Of a stretch of 64,000 nt of DNA, positions 10,680 through 21,765 are shown in pieces. Position 1 is the stretch's first letter, and each line of letters starts with the position of its first letter. The translations under genes and the position numbers were made by a program. The notes under the pieces were generated by a model. It ran no database searches. It had not been told where the DNA came from and worked only from the letters and a program-made list of their open reading frames with translations. Source of the stretch: Coniferiporia sulphurascens (Eukaryota; Basidiomycota; Agaricomycetes; Hymenochaetales; Hymenochaetaceae); the NCBI GenBank assembly GCA_002794785.1, contig NBBA01000006.1, forward strand, positions 1,984,001-2,048,000, given 5' to 3'.

Positions 10680-11931
10680 GAGCATCGTCATGGAAAAGGC
10701 TCCTGTCGATGAGGACTCGTCGATGAATGTCAAGATGTTTGAAGTGAACGTGGACATGATGCATGAGGAGATGAGAATGGTTATAAAGGTGGGCTAACTC
10801 TATTATGCATTGTGCTCCGTAACTACACAATGCTTACTAGTTGATATTATCAGCTCGATATAACTGTGGTCGAGATGAAGTTAGACGATCGCTTTAAGTG
10901 GGATATTGAAAATGAAGGCCCGATGCCGGAACAGTTTGCAGAGATTTATAGCGGTGATCTTGGCCTCGCTGGAGACTTTAGGTGAGTGGCACAGCCACAG
11001 AATGCCAGCGGCATAAAATCCTAATTGAGTTTACAGGACAGCCATCGCACACTCAATATGAGAGCAAGTTGATGCCTACCAGAAGTTGCTCTTCTTGGTT
11101 GGACATCCGTCCGATGGCTCGGCGGTGCAAGATTTGCGCATGTCGTTCTTGCCATCGATCGCTCCTGTGTCTCGGTCCATCGATCAAATGCAGCTGTTCC
11201 AGCCGGTCATCGATTATCTGAGCGACGGAGAACTTGAAAGGCTCGATAAAGAACGTGAAAAGGAAGCTAATAAACGATGGAAACGTAATACGCGTGGACG
11301 TCGCGGAATTGCTCTACCTGATCGTGAACCACTCAAGACGCATCGTACTCCGGCCATTGGGTTCCTTGAGATCGATCCGTCTATGCTTGCGCTCGCCGCA
11401 GCGGCGTCTCTTACTATCGCAAATATAGTCGCTTTCAAAGAACAGCACAGTGATAATTCAGCTTGTCTTGAGCACACTGGTCGCACCCGCAGTTCTGTTG
11501 TCAAAGATTCCAAAGGCAAAAGGCTCTTTCAAGGCACCGAAGTATTCTTCGTCCTTGTTGACTGCTTGCGCAAATGTCACCACACCGGTGCCGTCGACTG
11601 TGGCAGATGTGGCAACATACAAGCCCCGTTAGAGGGCGATCTTCCGTTACTAGTGTCATTGACATTGCCTACAGCTGCATTGGATTCAAAAGCAGCTAAG
11701 GTTGTTTCGGCCCATCGGCAAAGAGAGCTCGAGAAAGAGGCCAAGGAGTGTGAGTATGCAGATGGGCAGTGCGCAAATATAATCAATGCTGTCCGACATT
11801 GTTCCAATTGTGGCTGTCCCGACAGTATCGCTATCGGTGGACGAAAGGGTCTGCCAGGGAATAAGTCTCAGTGCTATGCGTGTGTTATGGATCTTATATT
11901 TTCCTTGTGCTTGACAGAATTCTGTCAATAA
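10680..11931 (+). pseudogene. SNF5: SNF5/SMARCB1 fragment (SWI/SNF core subunit)
   Basis: SNF5-family proteins are core subunits of SWI/SNF and RSC chromatin remodellers. A first piece (VNVDMMHEEMRMVIK) is followed by an intron (10788-10852), then KLDDRFKWDIENEGP and the FAEIYSGDLGLAGDF repeat, a second intron (10981-11037), then TAIAHSI and a YQKLLFLVGHPSDG segment. Later come RGRRGIALPDREPLKT, SLTIANIVAF, DSKAAKVVSAHRQRELEK and a degenerate GATA-like zinc finger (CSNCGCPDSIAI, KSQCYAC). A TGA at 11059-11061 replaces the Arg codon expected in SIREQ. The region between about 11480 and 11640 loses the reading frame. N-terminus and C-terminus are missing. It is a clear pseudogene. Confidence 0.85.
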
Positions 11932-12120
11932 TTTCTTAGGCAAATTTTGGCATCACCATTGTTGTCCGCATCCGGTGGAGTATAGTATATTGGATAATTA
12001 AATTGAGTAATATAAGCACATGTTCAACTATTATCTGGCCATCCAATAGGTGTGCCATGGGCAGCTAAGCAACATTGAGCACTATCCATAGTACAGTATC
12101 ATAATACTTCAATCCTTTGG

Positions 12121-12410
12121 GGATTTGGGACTGAAAAAATAGCCAAATAATCCAAAATACTCAAAATACTCAAAAATAGCCATAATACTTATCAGAAGGT
12201 AGTATAGTGGTATATACTCCTTTATAGTATTACTTGAGCAGTATATAGTACTATATACTGCTATATAGCACTTTTGGCCAGTATATAGTGCTATATAGTG
12301 CTATATATGCTATATTATCTCAAAGATACAAAAATAGTCCTATTTAATGCTATATAATGCTATATAGTTATCCTGCCACACTATATAGCATTTGGGCTTT
12401 TCCTGATGAT
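12121..12410 (-). repeat. Right TATATAG-rich inverted repeat
   Basis: This is the inverted counterpart of 4235-4540. Its outer end is at 12410 (CCTGATGAT on the plus strand) and its inner side consists of A/T-rich runs. It may be the right terminus of an 8.2-kb mobile element or simply a second, independently inserted copy of a dispersed AT-rich repeat. Confidence 0.6.
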
Positions 12411-12510
12411 GGTTGGGTGTGCAAAGGAGCCGGACTACACTGTAGCGGATGTATATACACGACACGGAATTCGTCGCGAATAGCATGGGGTGTGATATCG
12501 GCGATTCAGT

Positions 12511-15500
12511 TCACTCGCCTGGTTGGCCGAATCCGCCCACCACGGGGAATGTCTGGCCGAAGAACGCTTCCAGCGCCGCATCGAACCCCACCACAGGCGC
12601 CGCTCCTTCCGCGCCCGCGCCCTCGCCCTCATCCTTACCCTTACCCTCACCCTCGTGGCCGTGGCCATAGCCACTGCCATAGCCGTACCCATCGAGCTCC
12701 ATAAGCGCAGCAAAGTCGGGCCCCTGCAGGTCGATTATCGACGCGTAGCCTCCCAATCCCCCGTACTCTGCACCCTCAGGCTGTCCGCCGCCAAGTCCGC
12801 CTTCTACACCCGGAGCCCCCGACCCATCGTACGGCGTGAAGAACGGCGCGGGGGCGAACGGCCAGGGCGAGCTCTCAGTGGATGAGGAGGCTGTCGACGT
12901 CGACGCAGGCTGGGCGCGGGTGTGGGCGTGGGCGTGGGCGGACCGGTCTACTCCCGCGGGTAGTGGCCGGACGTGCCCGTCGAGCGGTGCGGCGCTGACG
13001 CCCACGTCGCTAGCAACGAACCCCATAAACCCTCCCCCGCTCCCAGCGCCGATTGTAGCTTTAACCGCATTCGCGAAGCCGGTGTAAACCTGACTTCCTG
13101 AACTCGTTTCTGTGGCCGGGAGGAAATACGCGACCTGGTCCGTGTCCGTGTCCGTATGCAGCTCCGCAGTAGCGCCATTAATTACATCCCCCGACCCCGG
13201 CACGAATTGGGTAGACTGGGACTGGGGGAACGGGACAGACGCGTCTGGTGGATGCGGACGCGCCGCGGCGAGATCCTCCGCTGCGGAGATGGGATCTAAT
13301 ATACATGTACCATCCAAAACACGAAAGCCTTCTCCTCGCCCCCCGTCCGCCTTCGCCGGCGGCGGCGGGGCAGCTTTCTGCATGAAAGAGGCCACGTCGA
13401 CCCCGGCGCCCAAGAGCGCTACGTACGCCCTTTGCTGCAGACGCCTGAGGACGGGCTGTGTGGCCAGTTTAACAAAAGACAAACTCCAGGCGAGATTAAT
13501 TAGGCACATATATCAAATCGACTCACGAGTCCGCTCTGCACGGCCGGATGCGCTTGTGCCCTTTCGAACACACTCAACGACGCGACGAAATCAGAGAAGG
13601 CGTGCGGTGCGAGGGCCGAGGTCGGTGCCCTCGCGGCAACAGACCCAAGGACGACCTACAAGAAAATCGGTCCCACATAAGAAACCAGCCAGAACAGAAC
13701 GGGGGAGCCGACGCACGCATGCACTCAGGCTGTGTGCCCACGCCGACCAGTAGCGACGCATAACGTGCGGGTTGACCTCGAAGTGCTCGCGGACGACGCG
13801 CAGCAAGGACGAGGCGCTGTTGTACGCGGCGACGAACGACGGCGCAAATTGGCTCCGCATCGGGTCCTTCGGGTTCTCGAGGACCGCGCGTGCAAAGAAG
13901 TTCCGGTGCAGGTTTTGCAGGACTATTACATCGATGTAAGGGAGAGTCCGTGAAAGGACGATCAGGTATGAAGGAGACGTTTATACAAACCCATATCTTC
14001 CATCAGATTCTGTATGTATCGTTGTAAATACGCCCGAACGCCCCCTGGCTCGGAGCAGCCGTCCTGTCCGATGGACATAGCTATCTGCTTAGAAAGCTGG
14101 CGTGAGCCGAACTCGCGCACTTTATGATCCAGCTCCAGGATTTCCGAGTACTTCAGCGGTTTCGCCGAACAGAGCTTCTGGGAGATCTCCCCTATAAGGT
14201 CCCGAAAGATAACGTACTTCCATCTCCAGACTATTAAGGATGTAGGTTGGGTCAAGTCAGAACAACGAGCAAGCGTAGGGAGCGTGGTAAAGCCGAGTTC
14301 GAGCGTGAAATGTACGCACAGCTGGGGACCTCCTTTCCTTCTTCATCAAATGTGGCATCTGTGTCAATAGGCAATTCACAGTCGATATCGTCTTCATAAA
14401 TGGAAGCTGGTCTCCCTGAACAAAGGCACTGTGGCTCTTGTATGAGCGAGCGAAGGAATGAAGGATAGAATGAAGTTACCGAAAACACACCTTCCACGTA
14501 TCGAGGATCCTCAATTCCCAAAACACGACCCTCCTGCGCTGTACTATCTTGGGTTCAAACTTCCAATGCGTAGGATCTCGATCTACAATAAAAGAACGTA
14601 AGAGACGACGATACTAACATCTCACCCTCTTCCGATACTTACGCAAACCAACCTATGTAAATATCACCAGTATTAGTTGGTATGCTCTCTGTGGCACAGC
14701 GCATTCAACACGCACACCAGCAGCCAGACTCATGGCGAACGACAGCGTTTCCCACATCGTCTCCAGAGAGCGCTTGCGGCACGAAAACAGGTCGTATGCG
14801 CCCATCAGGCATACCGCTTGCACCGCCGACAGGCTCGCGAAGTCGAGTACGGGCTTGAGGCAGAGTGCAGCGCGACTCAGACGGAGGTACAATTCTGCCT
14901 CGTCGTTGTTTGGCTCGAGCGTGAAGTCGCCCACCGCGCCAAGCGCGAACACCATTAACAATACCGCGAGGTCGTGCGGGTCCATGGTCGCAATGCCTTT
15001 GGCTTCGGCCCCTCCCTTTCCCTGTCCTTCAGCGCCGCCTCCATCGTACCCGCGTCGCTTTTTGTACGCCGCAGGGACGAGCTCCTCCATGAGCTGGTCG
15101 CGCGCAACAGGCCGTATCCAACAAGAGAGATTCTGAACATAGCACTCGCACAGCGCGGACGCGCGCTCGTATGTGGGCAGCTGGTCTTCAATCGCCTCCT
15201 GCATCGCGCGCGTCTGAAGATGCGGAGGCGCGAAGGGGAAGCTCCTGCTGAGAAGGGTGATGTCGAACGGTAGGGCAGGTCGGTGCGCCACTGTCGGGCT
15301 ATCTGGCTCCAGTCGCGCGAGCACGCTGCGGTTGATATCGTGCTGTGGGCCATGTGAGTGCAAGGGGGTTGCTCCTGAGGTCTTATATTACGTACGACAA
15401 GAATGGACTAAAGTGTGATAAATAGAATAAGAATGATGTGGTGGAGAGTAGCAGTGTTAACGTACCTCCCCCGCTCCGGCACGCTCTGACACTGTGAGAT

Positions 15501-16153
15501 TCCCGAACGAGTTCATGATATCCTTGTCAAGCTCGTCGCTTCCAGCGTCATCCTCCCTCCCCTTCTTCGACGGGGACGCGACACCTGTCTTTATCCGTAG
15601 AAGGTCTTCGGAAAGCAAGGGGTGCTGGTCGTTGGACATTGCCGCATGCGCGATCTGCAGGGCATCTTCGAGCTGGCGGATACGCTTGCTCATCTCCTCC
15701 AACCTGAGGTGGAGCGTGTCCGTGTCTGCAAGAATATATCTGGGCGGCCAGAGTAGATCAGCGTACGCAAGGAGGATGAGGACGACTCGACACGTACCTT
15801 GTCCCTTGACCAGTTGCTAAAGAGCCTGAAAAGGGTATAAGAGCAAGTATATGGAGCCACACTAACGAGACGGCGGACCATTGGGACATATAGTCTGGCA
15901 ACCCCTCCTCACGCACGTGTTACACGGAATCTTGGAATTGAACAAGGTCAGGAAAGACCAGCCAGCGTGCCAGCGACTCACGGCTTTATCACACTTTACT
16001 TTCAACCTGCGCACACCCGTTGAGCTGATCGAGTCTATAATAAGGAGTAGCGCACCTTCTGCACTCCGCGCATGAGATCTCGCCCTTCGCCCGCTTGAGC
16101 TCTGTCCTCCTATTTCTGTGGCCCTCCGAAGCAGCCTTCTGCACAGGAGGCAT
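12511..16153 (-). CDS. Zn2Cys6 fungal transcription factor
   Basis: A Zn2Cys6 regulator with about 8-10 exons. ATG at 16151-16153 begins MPPVQKAASEG. The binuclear zinc cluster CAECRRLKVKC-x5-CNTC-x8-C spans three short exons (16056-16153, 15982-16006, 15879-15930) with spacing C-x2-C-x6-C-x5-C-x2-C-x8-C. A coiled-coil linker follows (LRLEEMSKRIRQLEDALQ). The middle homology/fungal-specific domain includes FAPPHLQTRAMQEAIEDQLP, MVFALGAVGDFTLEPN, then LCTGRPASIYEDDIDCELP in the next exons, and continues through RYIQNLMEDMGLYKRLLHT to MRRYWSAWAHSL. The C-terminal exon (about 12511-13470) is Gly/Ser/Pro-rich with an acidic tail and ends EAFFGQTFPVVGGFGQPGE, a likely activation region. All exons carry plausible GT-AG ends. 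Target genes cannot be inferred. Its 3' end lies only 100 bp from the right TATATAG repeat. Confidence 0.9.
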
Positions 16154-17455
16154 CGTCGGCGTCGATGTAGATACCGCTCGCTGCGTTCAAGTTAAGCATG
16201 CTATGTGTATTGCGCCGAACGCGTGAGCGCGGCGCCGCGGCCCGACTCCTGACTACGGTTGGCTCCAGTGGCTGTATAGCATCCCGAACGAGCCGTCGCC
16301 GAATGCTTACAGTCAATCACCCTTGGAGCTGGGCAAGTTTATTTTCACAGTTTTGTGAGAAACATCTTGAGCTATTTATGAGGAAACCGAGCAGATTTGA
16401 GTGAGAAAGAAAAATCCAGTGAAATTGAGCCTAGGAAAGTGCTGAAGCCACTAAATATCAAAAAGGAAAGAGTGGCTACGCGCAAACAAAAGCGAGACTA
16501 ATTTTCCTAAACAGAGAACGTAATCTTTGATGGCAACATTTCATTTTGACCTTTTCTCGACTATTTGTTTTCGATCGCAGTGGTCTTTTTTGACCTAGTG
16601 CCCCTCCCTTGTGCTGATATAAAGACCAGTAGAACTAAAGCCGCTCATGTCTTATGCTTCACATACTACATCCTGCTAACTGCTTCTGTCATATCTTTAT
16701 TCTAAGGATTTTACGGGAAATTTTTGCCTTTTCTTGCTCATTTTTCATTGAAACGAGCCACCTTACTTTACCCAAAAGCAAAGGTACATGCTTAGTCGTA
16801 AAAATTCAAAAGAAATCAACCGGATATGGCACCCTCTAACCCGGTGACCGATCGTAACTATGTTAATATATGTGGGGAGCCCACATAGAGTGGAGAGGCG
16901 AAGCTATGCACACGGCTTAATCCTAGTTGAGCAAGGGAATGGCCTTTTTTCGAGGCTGGCTTGAGGGGCAAGAGGATGTTCTCACGGGGGGGGGGGGGGG
17001 CCGCACAGCATCAAGCTACCGCTGACTAAGCTAGCTTTTTGAGAGCCCCTAACCGGATAACTGGAGGGCTTCGCCCCCCAATTAACCTTGATCTTACAGG
17101 TCTTGGTGCTGAAAACACCACTAGCAGTTTCTTTGATTACAGCACTGGAACCGACCATGGGATTTGTGCTTCCGACCCTGAGAACACACGAACAGAGGGG
17201 AAAAGGTCAGATGTAAGTACCAGTTATAACTGGTGATGAAATTTGTTTTCGTTCTGACCCTATCAATACTGGTTATATAACCAGTTATAACCCAATTCTG
17301 TGTGCAATGCAACACTTATTGTCCAGTAAGGTCCCCAAATAGCAACGCCCTCGAACAAATGCGGAAATCCCGGATATATCTGTGACACTATCGTCACACA
17401 AACGTGACACCTGGTCAAACTCGGTGGACGGTGGTCCTTGGACCCCAGGCCTGGC
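16154..17455. other. Intergenic region between the Zn2Cys6 gene and the Crinkler-type gene
   Basis: No convincing gene. It contains a run of 15 G at 16986-17000 and the palindromes near 17219-17294 described separately. It serves as the divergent upstream region of both neighbours. Confidence 0.6.
17219..17285. promoter_or_regulatory. Pair of perfect palindromes upstream of the Crinkler-type gene
   Basis: ACCAGTTATAACTGGT (17219-17234) and ACTGGTTATATAACCAGT (17268-17285) are both perfect palindromes and share the half-site ACCAGTTATA or its ACCAGTTATATA variant. A further half-site, CCAGTTATAACCC, overlaps the second. They lie 170-240 bp upstream of the ATG at 17456, a plausible place for a dimeric regulator. 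The binding factor is unknown. They could also be hairpin relics of a small transposon. Confidence 0.4.
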
Positions 17456-20400
17456 ATGCAGAACTCTTTTACCACCGCGCCGAAACGCTCACGATCCTTA
17501 TCGCCCACGGCAGACATGACGAGCAAAAGACCACGTCTATTTCTTCCAGATAGGGTCAAGGCGGCTATAAGTACTACTTACAGGGCCATGATCTCTTCCT
17601 TGACCGATTTTGAGAAGGACGAGACAGTCGATCTAGTCCATGCTGTTCTCCTAGGGTTTCATGACGCCATCCGACGGGAAAACATAAATTTTAACAGCGA
17701 GCTTTGCAACGGTAATAGTCAGCCTCAAATGTCATACTTAACTCGTATCAAGAACAGCGCTCCTGATAAATGGCGCGCTCTATGTCAAGCGATCCAGGCG
17801 AAAAACTGGGATGCATTACTGGACTTGCGTATGCATACTATCCCAATGTGCATATTAGCACATTGATATTTACTCTGATTTGTCTCGTTTCTTTTCGTGG
17901 CAGTCACCGTCAAGCTGCTCAGACACAGTTGGTACCGCTCTTGCTCCACGCGGTCTAGTCGCTCAATTATAATTATTCAGGCCCGAGTCCCGAAAGCGAT
18001 GTCACTGAAGATGCGATAGGTGAATTGGTACTTTCTAGTTTGAGCAAGCCCCTCCTAATAATGGCTTGTAGCCACGACCCTTTCGTGGCAAGAATCTTAC
18101 AAGGGGGACGCTGCGGATTTGCTTTGGGCTCACATCACAAGGCACTACAAACAAGCTAGAATACAGAGGCTGTATGCGCATGTTTCCGCCATCGTCCAAT
18201 CTTCCGGCATGGGAAAGTCCAGGGCGGTCGATGAACTCAGCAAGAAGCATTTTCTGATACCTTTATGTCTTTGGCGCAGTGATCAGACTGGTGCGCGAAA
18301 ATTCTTTCCAATACACTTCAACTTCTGACCTTATCTCAACTTTGATATACATGCAGGCTTTCCACCTCCCGATGCGGCAGTTCGTGATTATCTTCTGATT
18401 CCCAATCCGGAGTCCAGAGTCGCCATGTTCAAACGCAGTGCGGCGCTGCTCGCTGCTCTATTCCACACGACGACAGGAAGGCTTCGTGCACTTGGAGAAG
18501 ATAATGTAGAGGTTGTATCCATTCCTACTAAGTTTCGCGACTTAATGTCCAATAATCAAAGCATGACGCGGCCGAATGAATTCTGCCAGCGATTTTATGA
18601 CGACGTCGTCGCCTTAGCAAAGAGTTATGAGCCTGAGATCCCTGATGTACGAATTCTATGTCCCTACCTAAACTTCCAGCTAAATTCTTTCGTATTAGGA
18701 CTACGCGCGGTCCTCGGGACCCTACGGAAGTGAAAGCCCAGATGGGAACGCCGATAAATCCATTGGAAATACTTATTCCCCAACCTTGAGGCTTCGAGTC
18801 CTCCTTGAACTACTGTGTAAAGAAAAGCCGCAAGAGTACGGAGGATCGGGACTTTCAGATGATAAATCGGACTATTCTCAGGGAACCGTGTCGTACAGTG
18901 AAGAGGGGCCGAAAGTTATTGTTGCTTTTGACGAGGCCCATATCCTGAAAAATCCGGACAAAACTGTCTCTGATTGGTCTCCTTTTTCTGAACTCCGTCG
19001 TGCATTTCGCAGATTGCAGCATATACCAGTTTGGGGCCTTTTCCTCTCTACTACAGGCAAAATATCCCAGTTCAATACTAGCAAACTGGAGGGTGAGTCC
19101 GCTCGCATGCAGTACAATATCTACGCCAATGTCCCCCCGTTCACTGATCTGGGGTTCGGTATGTTTGTCCGCCCTCCGCTGGATCTCAATGGTGATAAAT
19201 GCGACCTGACATTGACCGAGGCATCGAGTACACTCTTTATGGTCAAATTTGGACGGCCACTGTGAGCTTGCTATCCTTCTTGAAGCATAACTGCCTGCTT
19301 ACCCGCTATGACGTGTTATTTTTAGGTTCCCACTCCGGTACGAGCTTGGCGGCGCATCGACCAAGCGGGAGATTGTGCGTTTCGCGATCAGGAAACCGAT
19401 AAACGAAAACTTTGATAGCATTGAAGATTTTACAAAGCTGGAAGACTCGCAGAGGACGGCATGTCTGTCCCAGCGTCTAGCCCTTGAGTTTAATTCAACA
19501 ACGTACAGCAGCCGTCGGGAAGAAGAAAGGCAAGTGGAAGCTCACATGAGGATATGTCTCAAGGTCGAACACGGATCCGAGCATATCGTGACTATTTCGG
19601 GATCCGAGCCTCTTCTCTCAGAAGCCGCATTCGTAGTTATGAGGCAGAAAGGATTCAACGCCCCGCAAGCCCTTAAAGCCGTCCTTAGCGGCTTCTCAGT
19701 TGATAAAGGGGACCGTGGCGAGCTCATTGCATTGCTGCTCCTGACACTTGCCCGTGACAACGCTGTATACGAGTTGAATGTTGGACAGTCGAAGGGGTTT
19801 TTAATGTCTGGGATGCTCAAGGACGACGGCGAAGGATGGTCTCGGAAAGTGCCTGTTACCAGCTTCATGGAACGTCCATTTGCTGGGCTAGATGGCAACA
19901 CGACTGCAGCTCTAAAGAAGCGATTCGAAGACGCACACGTGCATTTCAACCACTTTATCAAATCGAATGAGCAGGCAACCTGCCAAGCAAAGTATCTCCT
20001 GCGTTATATAGTGCGGGGAGCAGCACTTCTGTGTGCCCGCTCAATGCCAGGGATCGACATGGTGATACCGGTACTTTACAACAATCTCTTCCGGGTGGGG
20101 AATCTAAGCTATATCCTGGCCCAAGTCAAGAACAATAGCAAGGTGAACGAGGAACAAGCAAATGTACTTTTTAAGGCCATGGACCCTTCGGCTCTTGGGA
20201 TGTGGGATGAATACCAGACGCCGCGACACGTCATTTGTATTGTGTTTTCATTTGCGTCAAGACCATTCTTCGAATACAAGGAAAGAGCACTTGACCATGG
20301 TGGTGTTAGCTATACGTCCCATGACTTCTGGTGTGGGGGTGTCGATCCTAGTGTTCTGGGGCCAGTATTAGACACAGAGAAGGACACATGGCGTGCATTG

Positions 20401-20526
20401 GTGCTGTCTTCAAAGAGGTGGGAGAATGTGTACAACGAAGACGGTAAGATAATCCCGACACGCATGAGTATGCATGCCGGTGGGGCATCGGATGCAGAAT
20501 TCTGGAAGTGGGCACCGGTGGCGTAA
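17456..20526 (+). CDS. Crinkler-type P-loop NTPase with C-terminal PD-(D/E)XK-like nuclease
   Basis: Six exons fit in frame (17456-17828, 17981-18019, 18093-18290, 18357-18646, 18699-19261, 19326-20526) and give 887 residues. The N-terminus is Lys/Arg-rich (APKRSRS, SKRPR), a likely nuclear signal. A P-loop NTPase follows, with Walker A SSGMGKSR at about 174-181 and Walker B VIVAFDEAH at about 373-381. The C-terminal third holds a restriction-endonuclease-like core: an acidic residue in MPGIDMVIPVLYN (about 730) and the QVKN motif in LSYILAQVKNNSK (about 755), the usual D...QVK arrangement. NTPase-REase proteins of this kind are known in the Crinkler/CR effector class of fungi and oomycetes and are proposed to act in host interaction or intragenomic conflict. 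No Crinkler ubiquitin-like header or secretion signal is seen. An ATG at 17516 is an alternative start. All catalytic motifs appear intact. Confidence 0.75.
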
Positions 20527-20959
20527 GTCCAACACTAATCCGAGTTTATTCTTGCAATTCCTGGGCCTCTGAATCTTAACGTCGAATGTTGATTTATGAA
20601 ATCGACTATGAGTATTTCTCTTAGGCAACCCGTTTCACGGCTCCGTCATAGGGAGGGGGAGCATCATCAAAAGATCCTTTATTTCGTTCGTTTGGTCCAT
20701 TTTATCGTCAATGATCTGCTCATATGTTCGGAGGAAGGAGAGCCTGGAGACGCCCGACAGTAGTACAAACATAGCGGAAAAGATAGGTTAACTTAAATTT
20801 ATTTCTTTTGTAGATGATTCTGGAGGGCGTAAATAGAATTGGTAAAACCTGCTTCCGTAGCTTTTGCCAGTAGACCGGCCTTGTCAGTTATTACTTATGG
20901 AAGCCATGTTTATTTATTATTTATCGCCGTCACAGTGACTCGGGGTAATTATTGTTGAG
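20527..20959. other. Intergenic, AT-rich, no gene seen
   Basis: This is the 3' flank of the Crinkler-type gene. It ends where the duplicated segment described at 20960-21765 begins. Confidence 0.6.
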
Positions 20960-21765
20960 GCTGATTTGTTTACCATCCATGGCGGAGCGTTCGAAGGGGA
21001 CTAGTTCGAGTATCAAGTCGGACGTGCAGAGCTGTAGTTTGCACCTTGTAGAATTGCTCTGTCGCAATATACATGTACAACTGTTCGCAAACTTGTACAA
21101 GTAGCGGATGAAAGCGACAACGAGCCCTATTTCTACCAGTAACGTGGTTGCGCGCGGAGTTTGCACTGGCAGCTATGCATGTAAATGGTAAAGTTTGGGC
21201 CGACTCCACTTTTTATAAATCACGACCCGCAGTAACATTGTAACCTAAATAATCATAACTTAGTAGGAAGTATATGCACCTAAAACTTGCCAAGGAAAGA
21301 AACAAAAATAAGGTAAACAAGCGCGCTTTTGTGGTTTCGCTCAGCGACAAGATACGGTCTAGTGATCCGTTAACCAGCCCTGTACCTTTTCTACTGAGGC
21401 TTTCTTGTGTTCATTCTCTACAACCTTCCCCAAATCCTCCGACTTCCTTCGGGTAGCGCACCGAAGAGCCATCATCAAGTCAAACACGTCAAAGTCGCTG
21501 GATGCTTCGTCCTCAGACATTCCATCGGATCCAACCCTATTCCGTTTCCGATTTTGTAACCGTTCAAGTCTATCTCTTGTTTGTTTCTTCCTTCCTCTCT
21601 CTCCTTCCCTCACTCCTCCCTTCCTCGACTCCTTGTATTCACAGGATAAAAGTGGTCCTGCGTGTACCGCTTTACAAGCGCTAGTGCCGAGGGCGGCGCC
21701 CATTTCTTTACGGCAGCCGGGCAGCGCCACCATGATGTAAAGGCACCAGGAACACTTTTGTTACT
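20960..21765 (-). repeat. Duplicated segment, copy 1 (HNH gene tail plus downstream DNA)
   Basis: It is collinear with about 27160-27880. Both start with TTACCATCCATGGCGGAGCG, both contain ATGCACCTAAAAC and AATAAGGT-AACAA, and both end inside the HNH protein's C-terminal coding region. Copies differ by many substitutions and small indels, so the duplication is not recent. Confidence 0.85.
21359..21765 (-). pseudogene. C-terminal remnant of the HNH-endonuclease gene
   Basis: Reading leftward, one frame gives WAPPSALALVKRYTQD and FYPVNTRSRGREE, then hits TGA. A shifted frame resumes with GMSEDEASSDFDVFDLMMAL and ends KVQGWLTDH. These correspond to WAPPSALATVKRHTQD, YYPRDTRNQGREE, GMSEDEEYDDIDTLDMLMA and KVQGWLTDH of the intact gene at 27537-28771. 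The HNH domain itself is absent; at about 21765 the sequence switches to a FunK1 fragment in the same orientation, so this is a chimeric pseudogene. Confidence 0.85.

Larger units (their letters stand above)
4235..12410 (+). mobile_element. Putative 8.2-kb gene-fragment-carrying element bounded by inverted repeats
   Basis: Between the two inverted TATATAG repeats lie broken pieces of at least four unlinked housekeeping genes (CCR4, VPS35, MON2, SNF5), all in plus orientation and all with introns. Capture was therefore of DNA, not of processed mRNA. No transposase, helicase or reverse transcriptase domain was seen, so the element would be non-autonomous. A target duplication outside the repeats was not found. 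Gene-fragment capture is known in Pack-MULEs and Helitrons; here the class is unknown. The alternative is independent accumulation of pseudogene debris between two copies of a repeat. Confidence 0.45.

Noticed and set aside
4235..12410. A classic Helitron
   Set aside because: No Rep/helicase domain, no TC start or CTRR end with hairpin was seen, and the ends are inverted repeats.
13112..13753. A 213-codon plus-strand ORF opposite the Zn2Cys6 gene
   Set aside because: Covers the antisense of its C-terminal exon and an intron; no domain.
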